Origin: Lachnospiraceae bacterium
GTDB lineage: Bacteria > Bacillota > Clostridia > Lachnospirales > Lachnospiraceae
Assembly: GCA_017934175.1 (NCBI GenBank)
Contig: JAGBKB010000005.1
Location: 1 to 42,004, forward strand
Direction of reading: 5' to 3'
Length of the DNA stretch: 42,004 nt
Shown here: piece after piece, positions 8,187 through 16,541 of the stretch
Numbering within the stretch: the stretch's first letter is position 1
Layout of the letters: every line of letters starts with the position of its first letter
Position numbers and translations under genes: made by a program
Notes under the pieces: model-generated
Told to the model about the DNA's origin: nothing
The model's database searches: none
What the model saw: only the letters and a program-made list of their open reading frames with translations

Positions 8187-8627
8187 TTATAGTAATTCTA
8201 CTTCATCACCTGGTTTGATTTTTCCGCCAGTAATTACTTTTGTAAAGATTCCTTCCCTTGGCATCACACAGTCACCAGTAACTTTTCTTATCTCGCAACT
8301 CGCATGACACTCTTTTCCAATTTGAGTGACTTCTAAAGTGCACTCTCCTACTTTTATCTTTTGTCCAATTTCTAACTCGTATAAAACTATGCCAGTGTCA
8401 ATCAATATGTTTTCTGCAAATGCTCCAGGTTTAAGTTCAAAACTTATCTTCGACTGCATTTTATTAACACTATCAATACTAAGAAGACTAACCTGTCTAT
8501 GCCAATCACCACTATGAGCATCTCCAACTATCCCTTTATCATTAACTATTACATTCTCTACAGCATGCTTTACTACACCTTTCTTTTCACTTATACATAC
8601 TGCCAAAACTTTTGATGTGTCTGCCAT
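8187..8627 (-). CDS. MOSC domain protein
   Basis: The 146-residue protein is a single MOSC domain. It has the family's early GIVGDAHSGDWHRQVSLLS block (32-50), AFAENILIDTG (69-79), LEIGQKIKVGECTLEVTQIGKEC (85-107) and three candidate sulfur-carrier cysteines (C107, C111, C120). MOSC proteins bind the molybdenum cofactor and can carry persulfide sulfur; stand-alone ones are often linked to Moco sulfuration or handling. Placement between the Mo subunit and the FAD subunit genes suggests it matures the hydroxylase, for example by inserting the terminal sulfido (or selenido) ligand. That role is inference. It starts 12 bases after hicA. Confidence 0.85.
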   Translation of the reverse strand: MADTSKVLAVCISEKKGVVKHAVENVIVNDKGIVGDAHSGDWHRQVSLLSIDSVNKMQSKISFELKPGAFAENILIDTGIVLYELEIGQKIKVGECTLEVTQIGKECHASCEIRKVTGDCVMPREGIFTKVITGGKIKPGDEVELL

Positions 8628-8639
8628 ACTCTTTCCCCT

Positions 8640-8864
8640 TTATTTTTTTAACAATTCTAAAAACTCATCTATAGAAATATTAACTTGATTTAATATCCCT
8701 TTTAGTGTACCTTTGGCAATTTCAGCATGATTAGGTATAATCACTATATGATGACCATCTGAATACTTCATATGGCTACCTTTTTGGCTTACAAATGAGT
8801 AATTAATCTTTTGTAATGCACTAACAATTTCTTTTGGTTCCAACACAGGATATTTTGATGGCAT
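8640..8864 (-). CDS. hicA: HicA-type mRNA interferase toxin
   Basis: The 74-residue protein has the HicA fold pattern: a helix (EPKEIVSALQKINYS), QKGSHMKYSDGHHIVIIPNH with the catalytic histidine at 31, and the closing KGTLKGILNQVNIS helix. HicA cleaves mRNA when free of its antitoxin. I start at the ATG at 8864, whose first base overlaps the last base of the hicB stop (TAATG); GGAGG lies 10 bases upstream. A longer in-frame start at 8897 would sit inside hicB. The hicB-hicA order is one of the two known arrangements. Confidence 0.88.
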   Translation of the reverse strand: MPSKYPVLEPKEIVSALQKINYSFVSQKGSHMKYSDGHHIVIIPNHAEIAKGTLKGILNQVNISIDEFLELLKK

Positions 8865-9073
8865 TATATAGTAACCTCCAATGAAGTCATCAGGCATACA
8901 TTGCTTGAATCATTAATATTAGAATTATCTTCATAATACAATTCTAATGCTTCCTTGAGATTTTCTAATGCTTCCTCTATAGTATGACCTTGTGAAACAA
9001 CATTGGTTTCAATGCTATTTGCAACATACCAGTTTTCCTCTTTAGTTATTAAAACATTTGTTTTATAAGACAT
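8864..9073 (-). CDS. hicB: HicB-type antitoxin
   Basis: The 69-residue protein shows the HicB N-terminal beta-alpha fold: VLITKEENWYVANSIETNVVSQGHTIEEALENLKEALELYYED. The helix that follows SQGHT is the family's hallmark. It lacks the C-terminal helix-turn-helix found in longer HicB proteins, so it may not bind DNA by itself. An AAGGAGAG site precedes the ATG. It overlaps hicA by one base. It lies 40 bases downstream of the 60-residue protein gene with no terminator seen between, so the toxin-antitoxin pair is probably carried on the xdh transcript. Confidence 0.85.
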   Translation of the reverse strand: MSYKTNVLITKEENWYVANSIETNVVSQGHTIEEALENLKEALELYYEDNSNINDSSNVCLMTSLEVTI

Positions 9074-9113
9074 TTTCTCTCCTTAATTCAATGATTATTC
9101 AAAAATAATTTTT

Positions 9114-9296
9114 CTATGCAACCACTTTGTTTGTATTACATTTGCATGACATCAAAACAGGTATATCATCTTTATTATCATCAATTTGGAAAGTGGGCTT
9201 TGGTAACTTTTCATTGTTACTAATTCTTTCTTCTATACATGTATAGTACTTCCATCCCTTTTCTCTACTACCATATTTAAAAGTTACTTCTTTCAT
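9114..9296 (-). CDS. 60-residue cysteine-containing protein coupled to xdhA
   Basis: The frame encodes 60 residues with an acidic stretch (QIDDNKDDIP) and three cysteines: C20 and a CKC pair (C51, C53) near the C-terminus. I do not recognise the family. It is probably real because an AGGAGG site lies 6 bases before the ATG and that site immediately follows the xdhA stop codon, so translation should be coupled. No signal peptide or helix-turn-helix is visible. The cysteine pair could bind a metal or take part in redox chemistry, but nothing shows this directly. Confidence 0.65.
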   Translation of the reverse strand: MKEVTFKYGSREKGWKYYTCIEERISNNEKLPKPTFQIDDNKDDIPVLMSCKCNTNKVVA

Positions 9297-9306
9297 ATTA
9301 ATCCTC

Positions 9307-11646
9307 CTATATCATCCCCTTCTCTTTAAATGCATGCACGAGTCTTTCAGCAGTTAAAGGGAATTCGTTGAAACCTATACCAGTAGCATTAAGAACTGCA
9401 TTACGAACTGCTACTGCTGGAGCAACTGTAGGTGGTTCGCCAAGTGCTTTATTTCCATAACCACCTGTTGGGTCTTTCATAACTACAAACTCAACTTTAA
9501 AATCAGGCGAGTCCATGGCTGTTGGTATTTTATAATCTAAAAGATTATTATTATATGGCTTTCCAGTTTTTGGGTCTAATATAAACTCTTCACTCATACC
9601 ATATCCAAGACTCATTGACATACCACCATGAACTTGAGCAGTGGCAAGTGCTGGATTTATTAAAGTTCCTGAATCGTGAACACTAATTATATCTTTTATA
9701 TTTATAATGCCAAGTGGCATATCTACTTCTATATCAACAAAAGTGCATCCAGATGCAAATGTATTTGTATGAATATCAGTTGTTTTTTCTGCTGTTATAT
9801 GTTGATTATTTGTAAATGAGTAAAATGCAGTAGTAGATAATCTTTCAAGAGAAACTAATTTTTCTTTTGTATTTTTATCTACAACATGATTATCAAATAC
9901 ATCTAAATCTTCTAACTTTTTACCTTTAAGTTTTTCTTCATCTTCCATAGTAAGTGCATACTCACATATTTTCTTCTTAAGAACTATTCCACACTCTTTA
10001 ATTGCATTTCCTGTTACATAGGTTTGTCTTGAACCGTATGCACCTGTATCAAATGGAGTTACATCAGTATCTTGTGAACTCATAACATATACTTTATCAG
10101 GGCTAATTCCTGTTGACTCCGCAGCAATTTGAGTAAATACTGTGTCGGCTCCTTGTCCAATTTCTGTTGCTCCAATTGATAGTTGCATAGAACCATCTTG
10201 ATTAAGTATCATACGAACTGATGCTGTCTCAAGTGCAATAGGCGCAACTGCTGTCTGATAGATAAAGCAGCACATACCTATTCCTCTTCTTATAGGTCCA
10301 GTTTGATTTTTATATTCTTCTCTTTTCTTGCTCCAACCTATTTTTTCGGCACCTATCTCAAGGCACTTTTTTAATCCATAAGTATAAAACTTAACTCCAC
10401 CTGCATCAAGAGTTTCATCACAAAGATTATCCATTCTAAATTTCAAAGGGTCAAATCCACCTTTTACGCAAATATCATCAGTTAGTGTTTCTGCAAATGA
10501 CACAGCCTGTGGTACACCATAAGCACGCATAGCAGCACTGGTTGGTGCATTAGTCCACACTGTATATGCTTCAGAGTTTACACCAAGTGGATTTTTATAT
10601 AAATTTTGAAATATGCCTGCACACTTTGCAGTAATTGAATGACCATGTGCTGCATATCCACCATTGGTACTATAATTTATTAATTCTCTACATAAAAGTT
10701 TTCCATCTTTTGTAGCAAGCCCCCTGACATCTCCATCCATAGGGTGTCTTGTTCTTGTACCCACCATAGTTTCTTCTCTTGGTACTTCAAGCATTACTGG
10801 CCTGCCACCACATTTAACTGAAAGCCAAGCATTAAGAGGCTCGTAAAGCATATCCTGCTTATTACCAAATCCACCACCTATATATGGTTTTATAACTCGC
10901 ACTTTTCCCCAAGGAATATTAAGTGCTTGAGCAATAACTCGGCGGCAAATATGTGGTAATTGGGTTGATGCAACTACTGTAACTTTTCCATTTGCATCAA
11001 CGTAAGCATAAGAAATTGGAAGTTCTATATGACAATGTGATATTCTTGGAGTCTTTACATTTTTTACAACTTCTATTAAATTTTCTTCTCCATATTCAGC
11101 GATTGCTTTCTTTTTTGCTTCATCATAATTAAAGTCATCACTTGATTTAAACGATGTGTGAGCAATCACATTGTCTTTTCTCCAATTAGGATGAAGTAAA
11201 GGAGCATCTTTATCATTTACCATTGAACGAGCATCTGTATGAACTTTATATTCTTTATACTCTACTTTTATAAGTTTAAGCGCTCTATCGCAAGCCACAT
11301 TATCAACCGCTACAACAGCCGCAATGTCATCTCCATAAAATCTTACTCGTTTATTTAATAATTTTTTATCGGCAATATCTTGGTGTTTTTCATCTGTTGA
11401 CCATGGATGTCCTGCAGTTGGGAACTCTACATTAGGCACATCAAAACAAGTAAAAACCCCTACTACTCCTGGAACTTTTTTTGCTTCAGTAACATCCATA
11501 CTGATAACTTCACCATTAGCAATAGTAGATTGTAGCACTTTTGCAATCAAACATTCTCTTGGTGCCAAGTCTGCTGTATATTTTGCAGTACCAGTTACCT
11601 TTGCATAAGCATCAACTCTTAAATTACTTTTTCCAATATACTCCAT
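9307..11646 (-). CDS. xdhA: xanthine dehydrogenase-type hydroxylase, molybdopterin-binding subunit
   Basis: The 779-residue protein is the large catalytic subunit of a molybdenum hydroxylase. It has an N-terminal a/b hammerhead domain (about 15-135), then cofactor-binding blocks GGGFGNK (257-263), AMRAYGVPQ (372-380, with the substrate-loop arginine), EIGQGADTVF and GAYGSRQTYVTGNA. The catalytic glutamate lies in ALGEPP (E737). It should hydroxylate a purine at the Mo centre and pass electrons to XdhC and XdhB. In this cluster type the enzymes are often described as selenium-dependent, but the labile Se ligand is not encoded, so the sequence cannot tell. AAAGGAGC precedes the ATG. Confidence 0.93.
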   Translation of the reverse strand: MEYIGKSNLRVDAYAKVTGTAKYTADLAPRECLIAKVLQSTIANGEVISMDVTEAKKVPGVVGVFTCFDVPNVEFPTAGHPWSTDEKHQDIADKKLLNKRVRFYGDDIAAVVAVDNVACDRALKLIKVEYKEYKVHTDARSMVNDKDAPLLHPNWRKDNVIAHTSFKSSDDFNYDEAKKKAIAEYGEENLIEVVKNVKTPRISHCHIELPISYAYVDANGKVTVVASTQLPHICRRVIAQALNIPWGKVRVIKPYIGGGFGNKQDMLYEPLNAWLSVKCGGRPVMLEVPREETMVGTRTRHPMDGDVRGLATKDGKLLCRELINYSTNGGYAAHGHSITAKCAGIFQNLYKNPLGVNSEAYTVWTNAPTSAAMRAYGVPQAVSFAETLTDDICVKGGFDPLKFRMDNLCDETLDAGGVKFYTYGLKKCLEIGAEKIGWSKKREEYKNQTGPIRRGIGMCCFIYQTAVAPIALETASVRMILNQDGSMQLSIGATEIGQGADTVFTQIAAESTGISPDKVYVMSSQDTDVTPFDTGAYGSRQTYVTGNAIKECGIVLKKKICEYALTMEDEEKLKGKKLEDLDVFDNHVVDKNTKEKLVSLERLSTTAFYSFTNNQHITAEKTTDIHTNTFASGCTFVDIEVDMPLGIINIKDIISVHDSGTLINPALATAQVHGGMSMSLGYGMSEEFILDPKTGKPYNNNLLDYKIPTAMDSPDFKVEFVVMKDPTGGYGNKALGEPPTVAPAVAVRNAVLNATGIGFNEFPLTAERLVHAFKEKGMI

Positions 11647-11720
11647 AATCTGCTCCTTTATTCAATGCAAATCATTACATAGTATTAATTAACATAATTT
11701 TTACTATATTTAATATCATT

Positions 11721-12911
11721 TTAAGCATGCACTCTTGCTTTTCCTGCTGACTCAAGTGCCTTAAGAGTTGCTACTGGGTCTTTAAATTTAGCAAGGAAAA
11801 TCATTGCTGCAATTACATATGGTTTAAAACTTGCTTCTTTGTAAAGTGGGTCTCTATATCTATCAAAAACAGATGCATCAACTTCACCAGTTTCACATGA
11901 TACACCAGTTATGTCTGCTGGAAGACAATGCATATAAAGTGCTTTGCCACCTTTAGTTAATTTCATCATATCTTCAGTGCAAGCCCAGTCTTTATGAGTT
12001 GCATTTTGTGCAAGAAGTTCCTTTTCAAGTGCTTTTATTCCATCCATATCACCTTTACCATAAAGGTCTGTTCTCTTTTCCATCGCCTTAAATGGTGCCC
12101 ATGATTTTGGATATACTATATCAGCATCTTTAAATGCTTCTTTCATATCATTTGTTTTTGTAAATTTTCCACCAGTTGCTGCTGCATTCTTTTTAGCAAC
12201 TTCTTCAACTTCTGGCATAACTTCATACCCTTCTGGGTGAGCAAGACAAACTTCCATACCAAGACGAGTGAAAAGACCTATGACACCTTGTGGAACTGAA
12301 AGAGGTTTACCATAAGATGGACTATATGCCCAAGTCATAGCGATCTTTTTACCTTTAAGGTTTTCTATACCACCAAATTCATGAATTACATGTAAAGCAT
12401 CTGCCATACATTGAGTTGGATGGTCTATATCGCATTGAAGATTAACAAGAGTTGGCTTTTGTTCAAGAACTCCATCTTTATGCCCCTGTGTAACAGCATC
12501 AACAACTGCTTTTTGATATGTGTGGCCTTTACCTATATACATATCATCTCTTATTCCAATGACATCTGCCATAAAAGAAATCATATTTGCAGTCTCTCTA
12601 ACTGTCTCACCATGAGCAATCTGGCTTTTACCTTCATCAAGGTCTTGAACTTCAAGTCCAAGTAAATTACAAGCAGAAGCAAATGAAAATCTTGTTCTTG
12701 TAGAATTGTCTCTAAAAAGTGAGATTCCAAGTCCTGAATCAAAAACTTTAGTAGATATATTTCTCTCTCTTAAAGCACGAAGTGCATCTGCAACTTCCCA
12801 CACTGCTTTAATTTCATCATCTGTTTTATCCCATGTTAAAAAGAAGTCTCCCTCATACATATTTTTAAAATTTAACTTTGAAAGTTCTTCTACTGCTTTA
12901 TTAAAATCCAT
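11721..12911 (-). CDS. ygeW: YgeW-type knotted carbamoyltransferase-like protein
   Basis: At 396 residues this matches YgeW, a member of the aspartate/ornithine carbamoyltransferase fold. It has the carbamoyl phosphate loop STRTR (70-74), HPTQ (164-167) and HCLPAD near the C-terminus. The long proline-containing insert around TWAYSPSYGKPLSVPQ (about 203-218) is typical of the YgeW/knotted branch. Its natural substrate is not settled; it is proposed to act on a ureido or carbamoyl intermediate of purine/urate breakdown. It lies between xdhA (74-base gap) and the VanX-like gene (57-base gap). GGGG precedes the ATG. Confidence 0.92.
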   Translation of the reverse strand: MDFNKAVEELSKLNFKNMYEGDFFLTWDKTDDEIKAVWEVADALRALRERNISTKVFDSGLGISLFRDNSTRTRFSFASACNLLGLEVQDLDEGKSQIAHGETVRETANMISFMADVIGIRDDMYIGKGHTYQKAVVDAVTQGHKDGVLEQKPTLVNLQCDIDHPTQCMADALHVIHEFGGIENLKGKKIAMTWAYSPSYGKPLSVPQGVIGLFTRLGMEVCLAHPEGYEVMPEVEEVAKKNAAATGGKFTKTNDMKEAFKDADIVYPKSWAPFKAMEKRTDLYGKGDMDGIKALEKELLAQNATHKDWACTEDMMKLTKGGKALYMHCLPADITGVSCETGEVDASVFDRYRDPLYKEASFKPYVIAAMIFLAKFKDPVATLKALESAGKARVHA

Positions 12912-12968
12912 AATTTTATCCCCCTATATAAAATTATATTAATGTTTACTTACCAAAATGTACTAATA

Positions 12969-13721
12969 TTATTTTAAAGATTTTTTGCTATTTGGAAATG
13001 TAAAATAAGTATCAGTGTATGGTTCATCTTTAAGTGTAAAATGCCACCACTCTTCATCAAGTGGTTTAAATCCGTGATTTAGCATTGCCTCTCTTAAAAT
13101 CATACGATTATTATATTGTTCATCAGTAATTCCTTTGTAATCAGGATGACTTTCTACTCCGAAATGGTCAAATGTACCACCCATATCAACTTCTTTTTCT
13201 AAATTCATATCAAAAAGTGTAAGGTCTACTGTGCTTCCTCTACTATGCCCAGAATGTTCTGCTATATAGCCTTGTGGGAATAATACATCTTTTTCTAAAT
13301 CTGGATAAAAATATTTTTTCATTTTCGTATCATTTAAATCTTTAGCCCAACGGACAAAATGACTCACTGCTTTTTGTGGTCTATATGCATCATATATTTT
13401 TAGTCTATAGCCTTTTTTTATTACTTCATCACTAACTTCTTTTAATTTATTTGCTGCCTCTTTTGTCATAAGTGCTATTGGCTCTTCATAACCATCAATT
13501 CTTTCTCCTACAAAATTATAAGTTGAATAATACCTTATCTCAAGAATTGCATCATGAACTACATCACTTATTAATACAAAATCACTGCTGTCATCAGATA
13601 ATTTAATTTCTTCTTGTTCTATTAACTTCACATTCTCATTTGTTTTCGCAGTACATGCAAAAGCAGTTACAAACAATAACACTATAACAATATTGTTTAC
13701 AATTTTTTTAATTTTAACCAT
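12969..13721 (-). CDS. VanX/DdpX-type D-Ala-D-Ala dipeptidase, lipoprotein
   Basis: The 250-residue protein has a lipoprotein signal (LLFVTAFAC, lipidated cysteine 23). Its zinc peptidase domain has SGHSRGSTVDLTL (H159, D166) and EEWWHF (E224, H227), and an arginine motif AYRPQKAV (112-119) typical of VanX/DdpX. VanX-type enzymes cleave D-Ala-D-Ala dipeptide; membrane-anchored homologues probably recycle cell wall peptides outside the cell. The gene lies between ygeY and ygeW inside the catabolic operon, which is unexpected. An alternative is that it cleaves another small dipeptide-like metabolite. No vanH/vanA-type genes are nearby, so I see no sign of a glycopeptide resistance cassette. Confidence 0.85.
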   Translation of the reverse strand: MVKIKKIVNNIVIVLLFVTAFACTAKTNENVKLIEQEEIKLSDDSSDFVLISDVVHDAILEIRYYSTYNFVGERIDGYEEPIALMTKEAANKLKEVSDEVIKKGYRLKIYDAYRPQKAVSHFVRWAKDLNDTKMKKYFYPDLEKDVLFPQGYIAEHSGHSRGSTVDLTLFDMNLEKEVDMGGTFDHFGVESHPDYKGITDEQYNNRMILREAMLNHGFKPLDEEWWHFTLKDEPYTDTYFTFPNSKKSLK

Positions 13722-13788
13722 ATTATTCTTTTACCTAAACCAAAAAATTAATCGACTATAAAACTAGTCCTATATTTTATTATATAAA

Positions 13789-15126
13789 TTACTTTTTCAC
13801 ATTTTCAGCATGTGTGGTTGGAAGTGCCGCATACATAGCAGCACAAGTTACTAAATCTTGTTTCCAAGTAATTTCATTTGGTGCATGAGCCTGTGCCTCT
13901 GCCCCAGGTCCGAAGCCTATACAGTCTACACCATTTCTACCTTTTATAGTTACACCATTAGTAGAAAATGTCCACTTATCAAGGAGTGGTCTCTTCTCTC
14001 TCATTTCTATAGTATCTTTACTTCCAATTCTCTTATCTGTACCAAAAAGACTCTTATATGTCTCTACCATTGATTTACAGAGTGGATGGTCAGGTGTAAG
14101 CCACCAAGTTGGGAAATAGCATTCTATAGGATATACAAATCCTGTATATGATGCTGAATCATAATTATACATTGATACTACTACATCTTTTGCATATTTT
14201 TTACATGCAGGTAAATCTCTTATCTCTTGAAGGCATGATTCAAATGTCTCCCCTGCAGTCATTCTTCTATCAAGTGATACCCAGCATCCATCAGCAACTG
14301 CACATCTACTTGGGCTTGTATAACCTATTTGAGATACAGTTATAGTTCCTTTTCCAAGAAAGTTTGCAGCCTCTGCCTCTTTATTGAATTTAGGGTCAAG
14401 CATCTTTACAAGACCTTTAATTTCACCACTAGTGTCATTTTCATTTAAGGCACGAACTTCAGTAAGTATATCAGCCATCTTATATATAGCATTGTCACCT
14501 CTCTCTGGTGCAGAGCCGTGACAAGAAATTCCTTTTACATCAACTCTTATTTCCATACGACCACGATGGCCTCTATATATACCACCATCAGTTGGTTCAG
14601 TTGACACTACAAATTCTGGAACTATCTTATCTTCTTTTATAATATATTGCCAACAAAGTCCATCACAATCTTCTTCTTGAACAGTTCCTACTACCATTAT
14701 CTTCACATCAGATGGGATTAAGTTCATTTCTTTCATTATTTTTGCACCATAAACTGATGATACAATTCCACCAAGTTGGTCTGAAACTCCACGACCACCA
14801 ACTTGATTGTCATCCTCAAAACCAACATATGGGTCAAACTTCCAGTTATCGCGATTTCCAATGCCAACTGTGTCTATATGAGCATCGAATGCAAATATTC
14901 TATTGCCTGTGCCCATAAAGCCATATACATTTCCCATCTTATCTACTACTACTTCATCAAAGCCAACCTTTTTCATCTCATTTTCAATTACTTGTATGTG
15001 CTCTTTCTCACCACAAGATTCACCAGGATATTTTACGATGTTTCTAAGGAAAGCTACCATATCCTTTTTGTAGCCTTCTGCTTTTTCCTTAATTTGAGCT
15101 AACTGCTCACTTGTCAACTTTGCCAT
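13789..15126 (-). CDS. ygeY: YgeY-type M20 family hydrolase
   Basis: With the ATG at 15126 the protein has 445 residues. The longer frame begins with TTG, and its first codons are in fact the GGAGGAAAG ribosome binding site. Metal ligands of the M20 family are visible: DAHIDT (H83, D85), the bridging D116 in [15 protein letters not shown] (E151, E152) and STEPTDG (E177). A lid/dimerisation domain follows (about 190-300). YgeY is annotated as a selenium-metabolism-linked hydrolase and belongs to the urate degradation gene set, where it probably hydrolyses an N-carbamoyl or amide bond. The gene starts 29 bases after ygeX, so the two are co-transcribed. Confidence 0.93.
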   Translation of the reverse strand: MAKLTSEQLAQIKEKAEGYKKDMVAFLRNIVKYPGESCGEKEHIQVIENEMKKVGFDEVVVDKMGNVYGFMGTGNRIFAFDAHIDTVGIGNRDNWKFDPYVGFEDDNQVGGRGVSDQLGGIVSSVYGAKIMKEMNLIPSDVKIMVVGTVQEEDCDGLCWQYIIKEDKIVPEFVVSTEPTDGGIYRGHRGRMEIRVDVKGISCHGSAPERGDNAIYKMADILTEVRALNENDTSGEIKGLVKMLDPKFNKEAEAANFLGKGTITVSQIGYTSPSRCAVADGCWVSLDRRMTAGETFESCLQEIRDLPACKKYAKDVVVSMYNYDSASYTGFVYPIECYFPTWWLTPDHPLCKSMVETYKSLFGTDKRIGSKDTIEMREKRPLLDKWTFSTNGVTIKGRNGVDCIGFGPGAEAQAHAPNEITWKQDLVTCAAMYAALPTTHAENVKK

Positions 15127-15155
15127 ATACCTTTCCTCCAATTTTTTCTTTTATA

Positions 15156-16358
15156 TTATCGATCTTTCCCACCCCATACAATGTTCTCGTAGCGTTCTGG
15201 GTCGGTATTACCTTCAGTTGAGAAGAGAAGAACTTTTGAATTAGAATTAAGTTTTAATTCTTTCTTTAAGTCAGCATATTTTTCATCAGTCATGATTGAT
15301 GCAAGTACTCCAGTAGTTACTGCACCTGATTCACCTGATACAACTTGTGTATCACCTTTAAGTGGTGCACCTAGAATTCTCATACCAAGTCTTGTGACAT
15401 CATCTTCAGCAGATATAAAACAAGTAACATGATTTTTTAATATGTCCCAACTTGTGATATTTGGTTCACCGCAGCAAAGTCCTGCCATGATACTATCCAT
15501 ATCACCACCAACTATTGATATGTCTCCAGTGTTTTTAACTGCACCTTGATATAGACAATCTGCAACCGAAGTCTCAACTACAACCATTATAGGTGGATTG
15601 TCTTTATACTTATTTGCAAAAAAACCTACCATCCCACCTGCAAGCGAACCAACACCGGCTTGCACAAATATATGTGTAGGTCTTTCACCAAATTGTTCAG
15701 CCGCTTCAAGTCCCATAGTTCCATATCCTTGCATAATCCAAGAAGGTATTTTTTCATAACCTTCCCATGCAGTATCTTGTATAACTACTGAATGTGGAAT
15801 CTTAGCAGATTCTGCTGCAGCTTTTCTCACACAATCATCATAATTCATTTCTTCTATAGTAGCTGTAGCATTTTCAGCTTGAATAGCTTTGAGTCTTCTC
15901 TCAGTTGATCCCTTTGGCATATAGATAACACATTTTTGTCCAAGTTTGTTTGCTGCCCAAGCAACACCTCTTCCGTGATTTCCATCAGTAGCAGAAAAAA
16001 ATGTAACTACATTTCCCAAATCTTTTTTTAACTCATCACTTGTAAGATATTTATAATCTATAGTAGAAATATCTCTTCCTAATTCATCTGCTATATGTCT
16101 ACCTATAGCATAAGAGCCTCCAAGAACTTTAAATGCATTAAGACCAAATCTATATGACTCATCTTTAATACATACTTTTCCAATTCCAAGATATTTTGCT
16201 AATTCTTTCAAATCAACAAGTGGTGTTTCAGAGTATTGCGGAAAACTTTTATGAAATCTTTTTGCTCTTTCAACTTCTTCAACACTCATAATAGAAAGAT
16301 TCTTATCTTCAGTTTTTGGCATTGTATTAATCTTCCATTTAAAATTTGTTTTTTCCAC
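15156..16358 (-). CDS. ygeX: diaminopropionate ammonia-lyase (PLP enzyme)
   Basis: The 400-residue protein is a fold-type II PLP enzyme matching YgeX/DpaL. The Schiff-base lysine is K77 in GLNAFKVLGGSYAIG. TDGNHGRGVAWAA and the glycine-rich QAGVGSLAGG phosphate loop follow, with GGDMDSIMAGL and FSTEGNTDPERY near the C-terminus. It converts 2,3-diaminopropionate to pyruvate and ammonia, and it is the marker enzyme of the bacterial urate degradation cluster. The start is GTG at 16358 with AGGAGG 10 bases upstream. It is the first gene of the operon. Confidence 0.95.
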   Translation of the reverse strand: MEKTNFKWKINTMPKTEDKNLSIMSVEEVERAKRFHKSFPQYSETPLVDLKELAKYLGIGKVCIKDESYRFGLNAFKVLGGSYAIGRHIADELGRDISTIDYKYLTSDELKKDLGNVVTFFSATDGNHGRGVAWAANKLGQKCVIYMPKGSTERRLKAIQAENATATIEEMNYDDCVRKAAAESAKIPHSVVIQDTAWEGYEKIPSWIMQGYGTMGLEAAEQFGERPTHIFVQAGVGSLAGGMVGFFANKYKDNPPIMVVVETSVADCLYQGAVKNTGDISIVGGDMDSIMAGLCCGEPNITSWDILKNHVTCFISAEDDVTRLGMRILGAPLKGDTQVVSGESGAVTTGVLASIMTDEKYADLKKELKLNSNSKVLLFSTEGNTDPERYENIVWGGKDR

Positions 16359-16430
16359 TTTTCAACTTCCTCCTATTTTTCATATATCAAAATAAAGCAT
16401 CACAACAATAATGCTTAAAAGAAAATGCAT

Positions 16431-16453
16431 TATAATAACACACCATTATTATA
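16431..16453. promoter_or_regulatory. AT-only inverted repeat in the ygeX leader, candidate operator
   Basis: TATAATAA and TTATTATA are perfect 8-base arms around a 7-base centre, about 30-50 bases downstream of the predicted transcription start. A 7-base direct repeat, ATTACTG, lies between the start and the palindrome. A repressor bound here could block transcription. In so AT-rich a genome chance is a real alternative. Confidence 0.35.
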
Positions 16454-16488
16454 TCTATCAGTAATTAAAAGCAGTAATCTTTCGCTTA

Positions 16489-16517
16489 ATTATAGCATAC
16501 TAAAGTCTATATAGCAA
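16489..16517 (-). promoter_or_regulatory. predicted sigma-A promoter of the ygeX operon
   Basis: On the minus strand, TTGCTA (16512-16517) and TATAAT (16489-16494) are separated by exactly 17 bases. A TG one base before the -10 makes it an extended -10 promoter. Transcription should start near 16482, leaving a leader of about 125 bases before the ygeX start. Confidence 0.75.
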
Positions 16518-16541
16518 AGTTAAAATTCTTCTAATATATGC

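Noticed and set aside
9307-11646. Selenocysteine in the hydroxylase
   Set aside because: The frame has no internal TGA; in this enzyme type selenium is a labile ligand and not encoded.
12933-12938. Internal promoter ahead of ygeW
   Set aside because: A TATAAT is present but no convincing -35 lies at the right distance; such hexamers are common in this AT-rich DNA.
12969-13721. Glycopeptide resistance cassette
   Set aside because: Only a VanX-like dipeptidase is present; there is no vanH, vanA/B ligase or two-component system nearby.
13741-13780. Terminator between the VanX-like gene and ygeY
   Set aside because: GACTA/TAGTC gives only a 5-base stem and lies just upstream of the VanX-like start; too weak to call.
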